A stretch of DNA of 6,839 nt from Clostridia bacterium (lineage in GTDB: Bacteria > Bacillota > Clostridia > Oscillospirales > CAG-272), in the NCBI GenBank assembly GCA_024408015.1, contig JAKSVJ010000068.1, positions 1-6,839 of the forward strand, given 5' to 3'. The first letter of the stretch is position 1; each line of letters starts with the position of its first letter. The position numbers were made by a program, and so were the translations under genes. Of this stretch, positions 1 through 6,697 are shown in pieces. The notes under the pieces were generated by a model, which worked only from the letters and a program-made list of their open reading frames with translations, did not search any database and had not been told where the DNA came from.

Positions 1-2
1 TC

Positions 3-78
3 TGGAGCTGGTGATGTGACTCGAACACACGACCTGCTGATTACGAATCAGCTGCACTACCAACTGTGCTACACCAGC
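3..78 (-). tRNA. tRNA-Thr (anticodon CGT), with encoded CCA
   Basis: Read on the minus strand, this is a complete 76-base cloverleaf. The 7-bp acceptor stem is GCTGGTG/CACCAGC, the 4-bp D stem is GCAC/GTGC with a GG-containing loop, and the anticodon stem is GCTGA/TCAGC. The anticodon loop TTCGTAA gives anticodon CGT, which reads the Thr codon ACG. A 5-base variable region is followed by the T stem GTGTG/CACAT (one G-T wobble) around the loop TTCGAGT. The discriminator base is T and the CCA end is encoded (bases 5-3). All stems pair, so it should be functional. It is divergent from the rsmA operon and has its own promoter just upstream. Only two bases of the window lie beyond its 3' end, so whether more tRNAs follow cannot be seen. 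Confidence 0.97.
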
Positions 79-87
79 AACGCGAAA

Positions 88-116
88 ATTCTAACATAAT
101 TGGGTGTTTTTGTCAA
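88..116 (-). promoter_or_regulatory. Sigma-A promoter of the tRNA-Thr gene
   Basis: On the minus strand there is a perfect -35 box TTGACA (116-111), an exact 17-base spacer and a -10 box TAGAAT (93-88; five of six match TATAAT). Transcription would start around 81-82, only a few bases before the mature tRNA 5' end at 78, which leaves a very short leader for RNase P to remove. The box quality and its position directly in front of a tRNA gene make this the best-supported promoter in the window. It fills most of the 59-base gap between the tRNA gene and the rsmA start, so any rsmA promoter in that gap would overlap it. Confidence 0.85.
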
Positions 117-137
117 TATTTACTTAAGTGGTGGAAG

Positions 138-992
138 ATGAGATTAACTGATTTGACTTACGCTCATGCAGTGATGCGAGCACACGGAATTAACCCTCAA
201 AAACGATATGGACAAAACTTTTTAACCAATGCTCAAGTCGTTGATACAATAGCAGAAATATGTGCTGATGAAGAGTGTGGTATTATCGAAATTGGTCCTG
301 GCATAGGTACTTTGACAGAGGCTCTTTGTCCACTATATAAAAAGGTTGTGGCAATAGAAATAGACCGTAATTTGATTCCTGTACTTCATGAAACTTTGTC
401 AAGATTTAACAACCTTGAAATTATTGAAGGCGATGCGATGAAGATTGATTTCAAAGAGTTTTGCAAAGATCACTTTGGAGACATGAGAGTTTGTGTTTGC
501 GCAAATTTGCCATACTATATAACATCACCTATTATTATGAAACTGTTGGAAGAGGATAGTCCTATTGAATCTATTACAGTTATGATTCAAAAGGAAGTTG
601 CCGATAGATTATGTGCAAACCCAGGCACATCAGAATATGGAGCAATTACTGCCGCTGTTCAATATTATTCCGAGTCAGAGAAGTGTTTCAATGTTGCTCC
701 GGGTAACTTTATACCACCTCCAAAAGTAACATCGACAGTAATAAAAATGAATAAATTGTCAGAACCTTCTGTGAAATGTTCTGATACAAAATTGCTATTT
801 ACATTAGTTAGATTGGCATTTGAACAAAGAAGAAAAACTCTTGCAAATGCATTATCTAGTATATCTCCAAAAGAGTTCACAGAGAACGTGGCAGAGGAAT
901 TAGGATATCCTAGAGACGTGAGAGGTGAAAAGTTGTCAATAGATGATTTTGCTTATATGGCCGACAAATTGAAAAATAATACAAATGTATAA
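138..992 (+). CDS. rsmA: 16S rRNA (adenine1518-N6/adenine1519-N6)-dimethyltransferase RsmA (KsgA)
   Basis: This 284-residue protein matches the usual KsgA/RsmA length. The family dimethylates two adjacent adenines in the 3'-terminal hairpin of 16S rRNA, using S-adenosylmethionine (SAM), as a late check in small-subunit assembly. Visible motifs are GQNFL near residue 25 (N-terminal SAM and RNA contact), the SAM-binding loop EIGPGIGTLTE (about 51-61), the acidic pair in IEID (73-76), GDAM with its Asp near 99, the catalytic NLPYYITSP (123-131), and the C-terminal FIPPPKV and FEQRRKTL signatures. The frame stays open upstream to a GTG at 66, but that extension runs into the divergent tRNA gene and adds 24 unlike-family residues. 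The ATG at 138 gives the expected RLTDL start. Its ribosome binding site is poor (GGTGGAAG immediately upstream). It is the first gene of the operon, and its stop overlaps the murD start region. Confidence 0.95.
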   Translation: MRLTDLTYAHAVMRAHGINPQKRYGQNFLTNAQVVDTIAEICADEECGIIEIGPGIGTLTEALCPLYKKVVAIEIDRNLIPVLHETLSRFNNLEIIEGDAMKIDFKEFCKDHFGDMRVCVCANLPYYITSPIIMKLLEEDSPIESITVMIQKEVADRLCANPGTSEYGAITAAVQYYSESEKCFNVAPGNFIPPPKVTSTVIKMNKLSEPSVKCSDTKLLFTLVRLAFEQRRKTLANALSSISPKEFTENVAEELGYPRDVRGEKLSIDDFAYMADKLKNNTNV

Positions 993-2346
993 TAATGATA
1001 AAATGAACGACTTCAATGGTAAAAAAGTTGCTCTACTCGGAATGGGAAAGAGCAATATGGCGGCAATGCGTTTCTTTATTGAGCATGGAGCTATCGTTGA
1101 GGGAAGAGATATAAAAAAGCCAAGTGATGAAGTTATAAACACAATGAATAGCTTCGGTGTAAAACTTGTGTTTGGCGATAAATGGCTTGAAGACATAAAT
1201 TGTGATATTGCTGTAAGATCACCTGGAATAAGACCGGATGTGGTTAAAAACCAGATAGGAAAAGCAATATTAACGAGTGAGATGGAAGTCTTTTGTTCCA
1301 ATTGTAAAGGACACATCATAGCAATAACGGGTAGTGATGGAAAGACTACAACAACAACTGTAATTTCAAAAATGCTAGAAAAACAGTTTGAAAATAGCAA
1401 TGTGAAAGTATGGTTAGGTGGTAACATTGGCATTCCACTCATCGAACATATTGATGATGTTAGTGTCAATGACTATGTTGTTCTTGAACTATCGAGCTTT
1501 CAACTTATGACAATGAGATTTTCTCCAAGTGTTGCTGTTATTACAAATATAACTCCGAATCATTTGAATTGGCATGTTTCAATGGAAGAGTATGTTGAGG
1601 CGAAAAAGAATATATATCTAAATCAACATAAAGGTTGTAAGCTGGTCCTAAATGCAGACAATGATATCACAAGTTCTATTTGTAATACTAACGCAAAGTA
1701 TTTTTCATGTGAAAAATCAAAAAGTGAAGCATATTTTGATGGTACGAGTATAAAGCTTTACGGAAAAGATATCATATCAAAAACTGAAATTAAGATTCCT
1801 GGTAAACATAACGCACAAAACTATATGGCAGCAATGCTTGCTTTGGATGGTATTGTTGATGTAGAGAATATGTGTGCTGTTGCCAAAAGATTTGGTGGAG
1901 TTAGGCATAGAATAGAACTTGTTGAAGAAAAAAACGGAATCAAATACGTTAACAGTTCAATTGATACATCGCCAACTAGAACTATAGCCGCCCTGAGCTG
2001 TTATGATAAAAAATTGATTTCCATTGTCGGTGGTTATGATAAACATCTTGATATGACACCATTAGTGGAACCAATTAAAGAAAAGGTACACACTCTTGTT
2101 TGTACTGGTGATACTGGTGAATCAATTATGAATATGATGCTGAAAGCGAATTTTGATGGTGATATTAAATATATCAAGTCATTCGATGAAGCGGTAAAAT
2201 ATGCTTGTGACAAAGCAGTATCTGGAGATATTGTCTTGCTAACACCAGCATGTGCAAGCTTTGATGCTTTTATTAATTTTGAACAACGTGGTGATAGATT
2301 CTGCGAACTAGTAAAGCAGATTATCTCCGAGCAAATAACTAATTGA
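985..2346 (+). CDS. murD: UDP-N-acetylmuramoyl-L-alanine--D-glutamate ligase MurD
   Basis: This cytoplasmic Mur ligase adds D-glutamate to UDP-MurNAc-L-Ala using ATP, the second amino-acid step of peptidoglycan precursor synthesis. Its 453 residues fit the family. The N-terminal Rossmann-like domain has KVALLGMGKSN (14-24). The central ATPase domain has the P-loop GSDGKTTTT (116-124), LELSSFQL (168-174) and the NHLNWH ... YVEAKKNIY block holding the expected carbamylated Lys (K207 or K208). The C-terminal domain has HRIE (308-311), NSSIDTSPTRT (323-332), GGYDKHLD and PACASFDAF (421-429). The order and SPTRT form indicate MurD rather than MurC, MurE or MurF. The start is uncertain: ATG 985 overlaps rsmA by 8 bases, while ATG 1003 lies 10 bases after the rsmA stop and would begin MNDFNGKKV, closer to typical MurD N termini. 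Neither has an SD sequence, so translation is probably coupled to rsmA. An SSI where relatives usually have DS(K/I) is noted separately. Confidence 0.93.
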   Translation: MYNNDKMNDFNGKKVALLGMGKSNMAAMRFFIEHGAIVEGRDIKKPSDEVINTMNSFGVKLVFGDKWLEDINCDIAVRSPGIRPDVVKNQIGKAILTSEMEVFCSNCKGHIIAITGSDGKTTTTTVISKMLEKQFENSNVKVWLGGNIGIPLIEHIDDVSVNDYVVLELSSFQLMTMRFSPSVAVITNITPNHLNWHVSMEEYVEAKKNIYLNQHKGCKLVLNADNDITSSICNTNAKYFSCEKSKSEAYFDGTSIKLYGKDIISKTEIKIPGKHNAQNYMAAMLALDGIVDVENMCAVAKRFGGVRHRIELVEEKNGIKYVNSSIDTSPTRTIAALSCYDKKLISIVGGYDKHLDMTPLVEPIKEKVHTLVCTGDTGESIMNMMLKANFDGDIKYIKSFDEAVKYACDKAVSGDIVLLTPACASFDAFINFEQRGDRFCELVKQIISEQITN

Positions 2347-2353
2347 AAGGAAG
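2346..2353 (+). promoter_or_regulatory. Ribosome binding site of the first M42 gene
   Basis: AAAGGAAG begins on the last base of the murD stop codon. Its AAGGA core is 6 bases before the ATG at 2358. The spacing decides the start in favour of ATG 2358 over the in-frame TTG at 2343, which lies inside the murD stop region and has no SD sequence of its own. Confidence 0.75.
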
Positions 2354-2357
2354 AGAT

Positions 2358-3392
2358 ATGGAACTTAAGGATATAGTATTCCAAATATGCTCATTAATGG
2401 CGATTAATGGATATGAATATTCGGAATCAGAAAAACTAATTGAACTTGTAGGACCATTGTTTGACGAATGCCAAAAAGACAATGTTGGTAACCACATTTT
2501 CATCAAAAAATGTGGCAAACCAAATGCCAAAAAGTTGTTTATTGACACACACTTTGACGAAGTTGGTCTTATGGTAAAAGGCATAACAAAAGAAGGTTTT
2601 TTGAGAGTATGCTCAATCGGTGGCGTTGATGCAAGACTACTACCTGGCGCTGAACTTTGCGTATATGGAAAAACAAAGGTTTTGGCTGGTATAGGAGTAG
2701 AGAAGCCATCATGCATAAAATCCGATGATGATAAACCAAAATTGACATCTGTTTCTGATACTCTTATTGATGTCGGTTTGCCAAAAGATGAAGTTGATAA
2801 AGAGATTGAGATTGGCACACCTGTTGGTTTCAAACCTGTTTATGGTGAACTTCAAAATGGTTATTGGTACGGAAAAGGTATGGACGACAAGGTTTGTGCA
2901 GCTGCTGTTGTTAGAGCAGTTGAAATCCTTGATAAAGACAAGATGGAGTATGATTTATATTTCTCAATGTCTTGTAGAGAAGAAGTTGGTCATAGAGCTG
3001 TAAGTGCTGCAACATATAGAATAGAACCTGATGCTGCTATCGCTCTTGATGTAACTTTTGGAATGGCTCCGGATGGTAAAAAGGGAGTGGACATGAAAAT
3101 GGGCGGAGGTCCTGTTTTGTCCCAGTCTCTCATACTAAATCAGGATTTATACGAAAGTATAAAATGCATTGCTGATGACAAAGTTATAGATTATCAAGTG
3201 AGCTTGGAAGGTGTTCACACAGGAACACATGCTGATGATATTGCTTTTGTCGGTAGAGGCGTTCCAACAGCTTTAATTAGCATCCCAGTGTACTTCATGC
3301 ATACTGCAATAGAAACAGTAATGGATGTTGATATTGAAAATACAGCAAAACTCATTGCTGCAATTCTTGAAAACAAGGAGGTAGTAAAATGA
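2358..3392 (+). CDS. M42-family metallo-aminopeptidase, paralog 1 (catalytic residues intact)
   Basis: This 344-residue cytosolic protein belongs to the M42 (FrvX/YsdC/TET) family, di-metal aminopeptidases that usually assemble into hollow dodecamers and trim short peptides. All expected active-site positions are present: H65 and D67 in THFDEVG, bridging D176 in GMDDK, general base E208 and metal ligand E209 in CREEVG, D231 in ALDVTF, and H315 in YFMHTAIET. The region between about 68 and 165 fits the inserted oligomerisation (PDZ-like) domain of the family. The substrate loop reads TGTHAD (288-293) rather than the GGTD of paralog 3, so its peptide preference may differ. It lies 11 bases after murD and overlaps the next paralog by 4 bases (ATGA). 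Substrate specificity cannot be deduced. It could be called a glutamyl aminopeptidase or, as in older annotations, an endoglucanase, but the peptidase assignment is better. Confidence 0.9.
   Translation: MELKDIVFQICSLMAINGYEYSESEKLIELVGPLFDECQKDNVGNHIFIKKCGKPNAKKLFIDTHFDEVGLMVKGITKEGFLRVCSIGGVDARLLPGAELCVYGKTKVLAGIGVEKPSCIKSDDDKPKLTSVSDTLIDVGLPKDEVDKEIEIGTPVGFKPVYGELQNGYWYGKGMDDKVCAAAVVRAVEILDKDKMEYDLYFSMSCREEVGHRAVSAATYRIEPDAAIALDVTFGMAPDGKKGVDMKMGGGPVLSQSLILNQDLYESIKCIADDKVIDYQVSLEGVHTGTHADDIAFVGRGVPTALISIPVYFMHTAIETVMDVDIENTAKLIAAILENKEVVK
3375..3382 (+). promoter_or_regulatory. Strong ribosome binding site of the second M42 gene
   Basis: AAGGAGGT is a full match to the anti-SD end of 16S rRNA. 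It lies inside the last codons of paralog 1, with 6 bases between its final T and the ATG at 3389. Together with the ATGA overlap it indicates efficient, coupled translation of the paralog whose active site is degenerate. Confidence 0.85.
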
Positions 3393-4411
3393 GATTAAGT
3401 GGAATTGAATTAGTTAAAGCATTATCAGATGCTTTTGGCCCTTCAAGTCGTGAAAAGAATGTTGCAAATTTGATTATTGAACAAATCGGACAAGATGCAA
3501 ATGTCACTATTGATAGAGTAGGAAATGTAGTAGCTGAAATACCATCAAATAATGGTTCTTCAACAAAAACAATGATTTGTGCACACATGGATGAGCCAGG
3601 TTTTTATGTTAAAGACGTTGACGGCGATGGTAAAGTTTGGATGAAATTCTTTGGTGATGTTCCATCACAAAGGATCTCCGGTAGAATTGGTATTATCAAT
3701 GGAAAGACAAAATGCTTGTTTGCTGCAAGACCAATTCACTCATTATCAGGTGATGAACGCTCAAAACCAACTCCTATTGATAGAATTTATGCAGAAATAG
3801 GCGCAAAAGCTAAAGAAGATGCAAATGTTTTTGTAAACGTTGGCGATTATGGTACATTTGCCCCAAGTTTTGGAGAAGTTGGAAACTTTATTAAAGGCAA
3901 GGCTCTTGGTTCTAGAAGTGCATGCGCTTCATTAATTGAGGTTATTAGAAACATTAAGGCAAATAATATTGCTCACGATAATTTGTATTTTGTCTTCACT
4001 GTATTAGGTGAGATAGGTGACATGGGTGCCGAAGTAGCTACTAATGTTATAGCTCCTGAAAAATCAATTGTTGTTGATGGTCTAGGTGCTGTGGATACAC
4101 CTGATGTACCACAAGAATCACAAATTTGTAAACTTGGTGGTGGAGCTGTTGTTATGTATGGTGATGCAAAAACTCTTTTTGATAGAGACATGATAAGTAA
4201 AGCTACAACAGTTGCAGATGACAATGGATATAAATATCAACTTGTTATGAGACAGTCAAAGCTAGGCGCAGGTGCAGTAGTTCAACGCTCATCTGGAAGC
4301 AGAGTATGTTTTGGAATATCAATTCCAGTAAGATATATTAAGAGTGCGTCTGAAATGATTTCGATAGAAGACATGAACTCAGTAACTTCAATTGTTACTG
4401 GACTTATTTAG
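3389..4411 (+). CDS. M42-family peptidase homolog, paralog 2 (probably non-catalytic)
   Basis: This is a full-length 340-residue M42-fold protein with an intact frame. It keeps H66 and D68 (AHMDEPG), E208 (metal ligand) and D230 (VVDGLG). Compared with paralog 3, the bridging metal Asp in GRPIDNR is G174 in GKALGSR, the general-base Glu of QEEVG is G207 in LGEIG, the last metal His of RYGHS is K318 in RYIKS, and the GGTD substrate loop is KLGA (291-294). The last 36 residues compared (283-318) align to paralog 3 without gaps, 12 of 36 identical, so these are true substitutions and not misalignment. Loss of two metal ligands and the base makes ordinary aminopeptidase activity unlikely. A structural or regulatory subunit in a mixed TET-like particle is an inference. 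It overlaps paralog 1 by 4 bases and ends in the SD sequence of paralog 3. Automatic pipelines would probably still label it a peptidase. Confidence 0.88.
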   Translation: MRLSGIELVKALSDAFGPSSREKNVANLIIEQIGQDANVTIDRVGNVVAEIPSNNGSSTKTMICAHMDEPGFYVKDVDGDGKVWMKFFGDVPSQRISGRIGIINGKTKCLFAARPIHSLSGDERSKPTPIDRIYAEIGAKAKEDANVFVNVGDYGTFAPSFGEVGNFIKGKALGSRSACASLIEVIRNIKANNIAHDNLYFVFTVLGEIGDMGAEVATNVIAPEKSIVVDGLGAVDTPDVPQESQICKLGGGAVVMYGDAKTLFDRDMISKATTVADDNGYKYQLVMRQSKLGAGAVVQRSSGSRVCFGISIPVRYIKSASEMISIEDMNSVTSIVTGLI

Positions 4412-4416
4412 GAGGT
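4410..4416 (+). promoter_or_regulatory. Strong ribosome binding site of the third M42 gene
   Basis: AGGAGGT overlaps the TAG stop codon of paralog 2 and is 5 bases from the ATG at 4422. This fixes the start at ATG 4422 rather than at the in-frame TTG at 4392, which would place the SD sequence inside the coding region. Confidence 0.85.
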
Positions 4417-4421
4417 ATAAA

Positions 4422-5423
4422 ATGGCTGAAATAGATTTTTTAAAGAAATTCGTGAAAGCATCTGGTGTTTCAGGTGATGAAAGCGGAGTTGCAGGAGTAA
4501 TTGCTAAAGAAATTGCTCCATATGTTGATGAAGTATATATGGATCCAATGGGTTCACTTATCGCTCATAAAAAGGGAAAATCAAGTGATAAAAAGTTAAT
4601 GTTTGCAGCTCATATGGATGAGATTGGTTTTATGGTTAACTACATCACTGATGAAGGATATCTAAGAGTATCTAAAATTGGCGGTATTAACTTTACAGCA
4701 TCATCTTTTTCCCATGTAACTTTTAACAATGGAACACACGGTGTTCTTGTTCCAGAGGCAAGAACAGCAGTTCAAAGCTATTCTCCAGAGAAGGTTTATG
4801 TTGATATTGGCGCTAAGAATAAAAAAGAAGCAGAAAAACATGTAAAGATTGGCGACTTCTGTAGAGTAGTTCCAACTTTTGAAAAACTCTGCGGACACAG
4901 AGTTTGCGGAAGACCTATTGATAATAGAATTGGTTGCTATATGATTTTCGAAGTAGCAAAGAGAATGAGAACTTGTGAAAACGATACATATTTTGTTTTT
5001 ACATGCCAAGAAGAAGTTGGTGTTCGCGGTTCTAAGACAAGCGCTTTTGAAATTGGTCCAGACTATGGTGTTGCTGTAGATATCGGTGGTGCGGGTGATG
5101 TTATTAACTCAGCTCCATTTGCGGTTGTTCTTGGTGCTGGTCCAGCAATTAAATTGAAAGATGGTATGGTTATTTGCCACAAGAAGATGGTTGAGTTGAT
5201 GAGAGATATCGCTAAAAAGGATAGCATCAAATATCAGCTTGAAATTCTTGAGAGTGGTGGCACAGATACATGTATGTTGCAACAAGCTAGAGGCGGATGT
5301 GTTGCTGGTGCAATTTCAGTTCCAACAAGATATGGTCATAGTGGTGTTGAAACTATTGATATGGACGACGTTGAAGGCGGAATAGAAATTATGAAAGGAA
5401 TCTGTGAAACAGTTCTTGATTGA
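4422..5423 (+). CDS. M42-family metallo-aminopeptidase, paralog 3 (catalytic residues intact)
   Basis: This 333-residue M42 aminopeptidase has the full metal and catalytic set at family spacing: H64 and D66 (AAHMDEIGF), D167 (GRPIDNRIG), general base E197 with metal ligand E198 (CQEEVGVRG), D220 (AVDIGG) and H306 (RYGHSGVE). The GGTD substrate loop is at 279-282. The stretch from about 67 to 160 corresponds to the inserted domain used for dodecamer assembly in TET peptidases. No signal peptide or membrane segment is seen, so it should act in the cytosol on short peptides. Of the three paralogs it is the closest to the standard family pattern. Asn follows the bridging Asp, where many relatives have a second Asp. 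It starts 10 bases after paralog 2 and stops 2 bases before the next ATG. Substrate preference is not readable from the sequence. Confidence 0.92.
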   Translation: MAEIDFLKKFVKASGVSGDESGVAGVIAKEIAPYVDEVYMDPMGSLIAHKKGKSSDKKLMFAAHMDEIGFMVNYITDEGYLRVSKIGGINFTASSFSHVTFNNGTHGVLVPEARTAVQSYSPEKVYVDIGAKNKKEAEKHVKIGDFCRVVPTFEKLCGHRVCGRPIDNRIGCYMIFEVAKRMRTCENDTYFVFTCQEEVGVRGSKTSAFEIGPDYGVAVDIGGAGDVINSAPFAVVLGAGPAIKLKDGMVICHKKMVELMRDIAKKDSIKYQLEILESGGTDTCMLQQARGGCVAGAISVPTRYGHSGVETIDMDDVEGGIEIMKGICETVLD

Positions 5424-5425
5424 TT

Positions 5426-6688
5426 ATGGAGTTTTCAAAAGAGTTGCTAAAATTGGCTGATGAGGCCAAGGTTGCATTAAAAGATAAATTCGAAGAATTC
5501 GATAGAATAGCTGAAGAAAATACAGCAAGAGTGTTGGTTTCATTTAGAAAATATCGTGTTAGTGAAGCTATGTTTGCGGGATCAACAGGCTATGGCTATG
5601 GTGATATTGGTAGAGAAGCACTAGAGTCTATTTATGCAGACGTATTTGGTGCTGAAGATGCAGTAGTACGTCACAATATTGTAAATGGAACACAAGCCCT
5701 TACAATCGGTTTATTTGGCTTATTAAGACCGAATGATGTTTTGTTGTCAGTAACTGGTGCGCCATATGATACATTGGCTGAAGTTATTGGTGACAAGTAT
5801 AAAAATGGTGATGGTTCATTGGCTGACTTTGGAGTAAAATATGACCAAGTTGACCTAAAAGAAGATGGTTCTATAGATTATGAAACTATCAAGAGTAAAG
5901 TTGATGAATATGGAGATTCAATTAAAGTAATCTTCATTCAGAGATCAAAAGGTTATCAAAATAGACCAACTCTATCAGCAAAAGAAATTGGCGAAATTGC
6001 AAAATTTGCTCATTCTATTTCAAAAGCATACGTTGTGGTTGATAACTGTTATGGCGAGTTTTGTGATAATGCTGAGCCAACTGCTTATGGCGCGGATATG
6101 ATTATTGGTTCATTGATAAAGAATCCTGGTGGCGGTATTGCCGAAACTGGAGGATATATCGCAGGAACAAAGAAGGCAGTAGAACTTGCATCATATAGAC
6201 TTACAAGTGTTGGAATAGGCAAAGAGTGTGGTGCGACACTTGGAGAGAATAGAAAGATGTTTAAAGGCTTCTTTATGGCTCCTCACATTGTTGCACAAGC
6301 TAAGAAGACAGCTGCATTTGCATCTTATGTTTTTGATAAGTTAGGTTATGAAGTTGAACCTTCATACGATGTTGACAGACACGATATTATTCAGACAGTA
6401 AAATTAAAAACAGCAGAAGGCTTGTGTGCATTCTGCCGTGGAATTCAATTTGGATCTGCTGTGGATTCATACGTTACTCCAGAACCATGGGATATGCCTG
6501 GTTATAGCGATCAGGTTATTATGGCTGCAGGTACATTTACTTCAGGCTCTTCAATTGAAATATCAGCTGATGGTCCATTGAAGTATCCATATACAGCATT
6601 TTTCCAGGGTGGATTAACATTCGAGAGTGGCAAATATGCCATTTTGAGTGCGGCCGAAGAAACTTTGAAGGAAAAGAATAAAAAATAA
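5426..6688 (+). CDS. PLP-dependent methionine gamma-lyase family protein (YnbB / aluminium-resistance family)
   Basis: This 420-residue cytosolic protein resembles the family named after methionine gamma-lyase and aluminium resistance (the YnbB group), a fold-type I PLP enzyme related to Cys/Met metabolism enzymes. Supporting features are GYGYGDIGRE near 56-64, the cofactor-phosphate loop NGTQAL (87-92), the cofactor-ring Asp in DNCYGEF (D206), and the Schiff-base Lys K232 in SLIKNPGGG, followed by the family-typical AETGGYIAGTK. The actual reaction of this family is poorly established, so a methionine gamma-lyase activity should not be assumed. ATG 5426 is chosen over the TTG at 5420, which overlaps the previous stop. 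Neither has an SD sequence, and the 2-base gap suggests translation coupled to paralog 3. It is the last gene of the operon. Its position after peptidases would fit amino-acid breakdown, but this is inference. Confidence 0.88.
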   Translation: MEFSKELLKLADEAKVALKDKFEEFDRIAEENTARVLVSFRKYRVSEAMFAGSTGYGYGDIGREALESIYADVFGAEDAVVRHNIVNGTQALTIGLFGLLRPNDVLLSVTGAPYDTLAEVIGDKYKNGDGSLADFGVKYDQVDLKEDGSIDYETIKSKVDEYGDSIKVIFIQRSKGYQNRPTLSAKEIGEIAKFAHSISKAYVVVDNCYGEFCDNAEPTAYGADMIIGSLIKNPGGGIAETGGYIAGTKKAVELASYRLTSVGIGKECGATLGENRKMFKGFFMAPHIVAQAKKTAAFASYVFDKLGYEVEPSYDVDRHDIIQTVKLKTAEGLCAFCRGIQFGSAVDSYVTPEPWDMPGYSDQVIMAAGTFTSGSSIEISADGPLKYPYTAFFQGGLTFESGKYAILSAAEETLKEKNKK

Positions 6689-6697
6689 AAAAAAGTC

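Noticed and set aside
92..100. CATAAT (95-100) as a possible -10 box for rsmA
   Set aside because: Good -10 match, but no acceptable -35 at 16-18 bases and no TGN extension, and it falls inside the tRNA promoter; too weak to annotate.
66..137. Upstream extension of rsmA to a GTG at 66
   Set aside because: It would start inside the divergent tRNA gene, crosses that gene's promoter, and adds residues not seen in the RsmA family; the ATG at 138 gives the normal length and N terminus.
936..1469. Minus-strand open frame of 177 codons opposite murD
   Set aside because: It lies opposite the well-recognised rsmA end and murD coding sequence, resembles no family, and has no promoter or SD support; it is a shadow frame.
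2034..2833. Minus-strand open frames opposite murD and M42 paralog 1
   Set aside because: Low-complexity Ser/Ile-rich translations opposite conserved genes, with no independent support.
2767..3003. Plus-strand 78-codon frame inside M42 paralog 1
   Set aside because: Fully contained in another frame of a conserved gene; no SD sequence or recognisable product.
3389..4411. M42 paralog 2 as a pseudogene
   Set aside because: No stop codons or frameshifts, full length, strong SD sequence and tight overlap with neighbours; loss of catalytic residues with an intact frame fits a repurposed protein better.
4701..5009. Minus-strand 102-codon frame opposite M42 paralog 3
   Set aside because: Overlaps motif-bearing sequence of the peptidase; Cys/Phe/Asn-rich translation typical of antisense frames in AT-rich genes.
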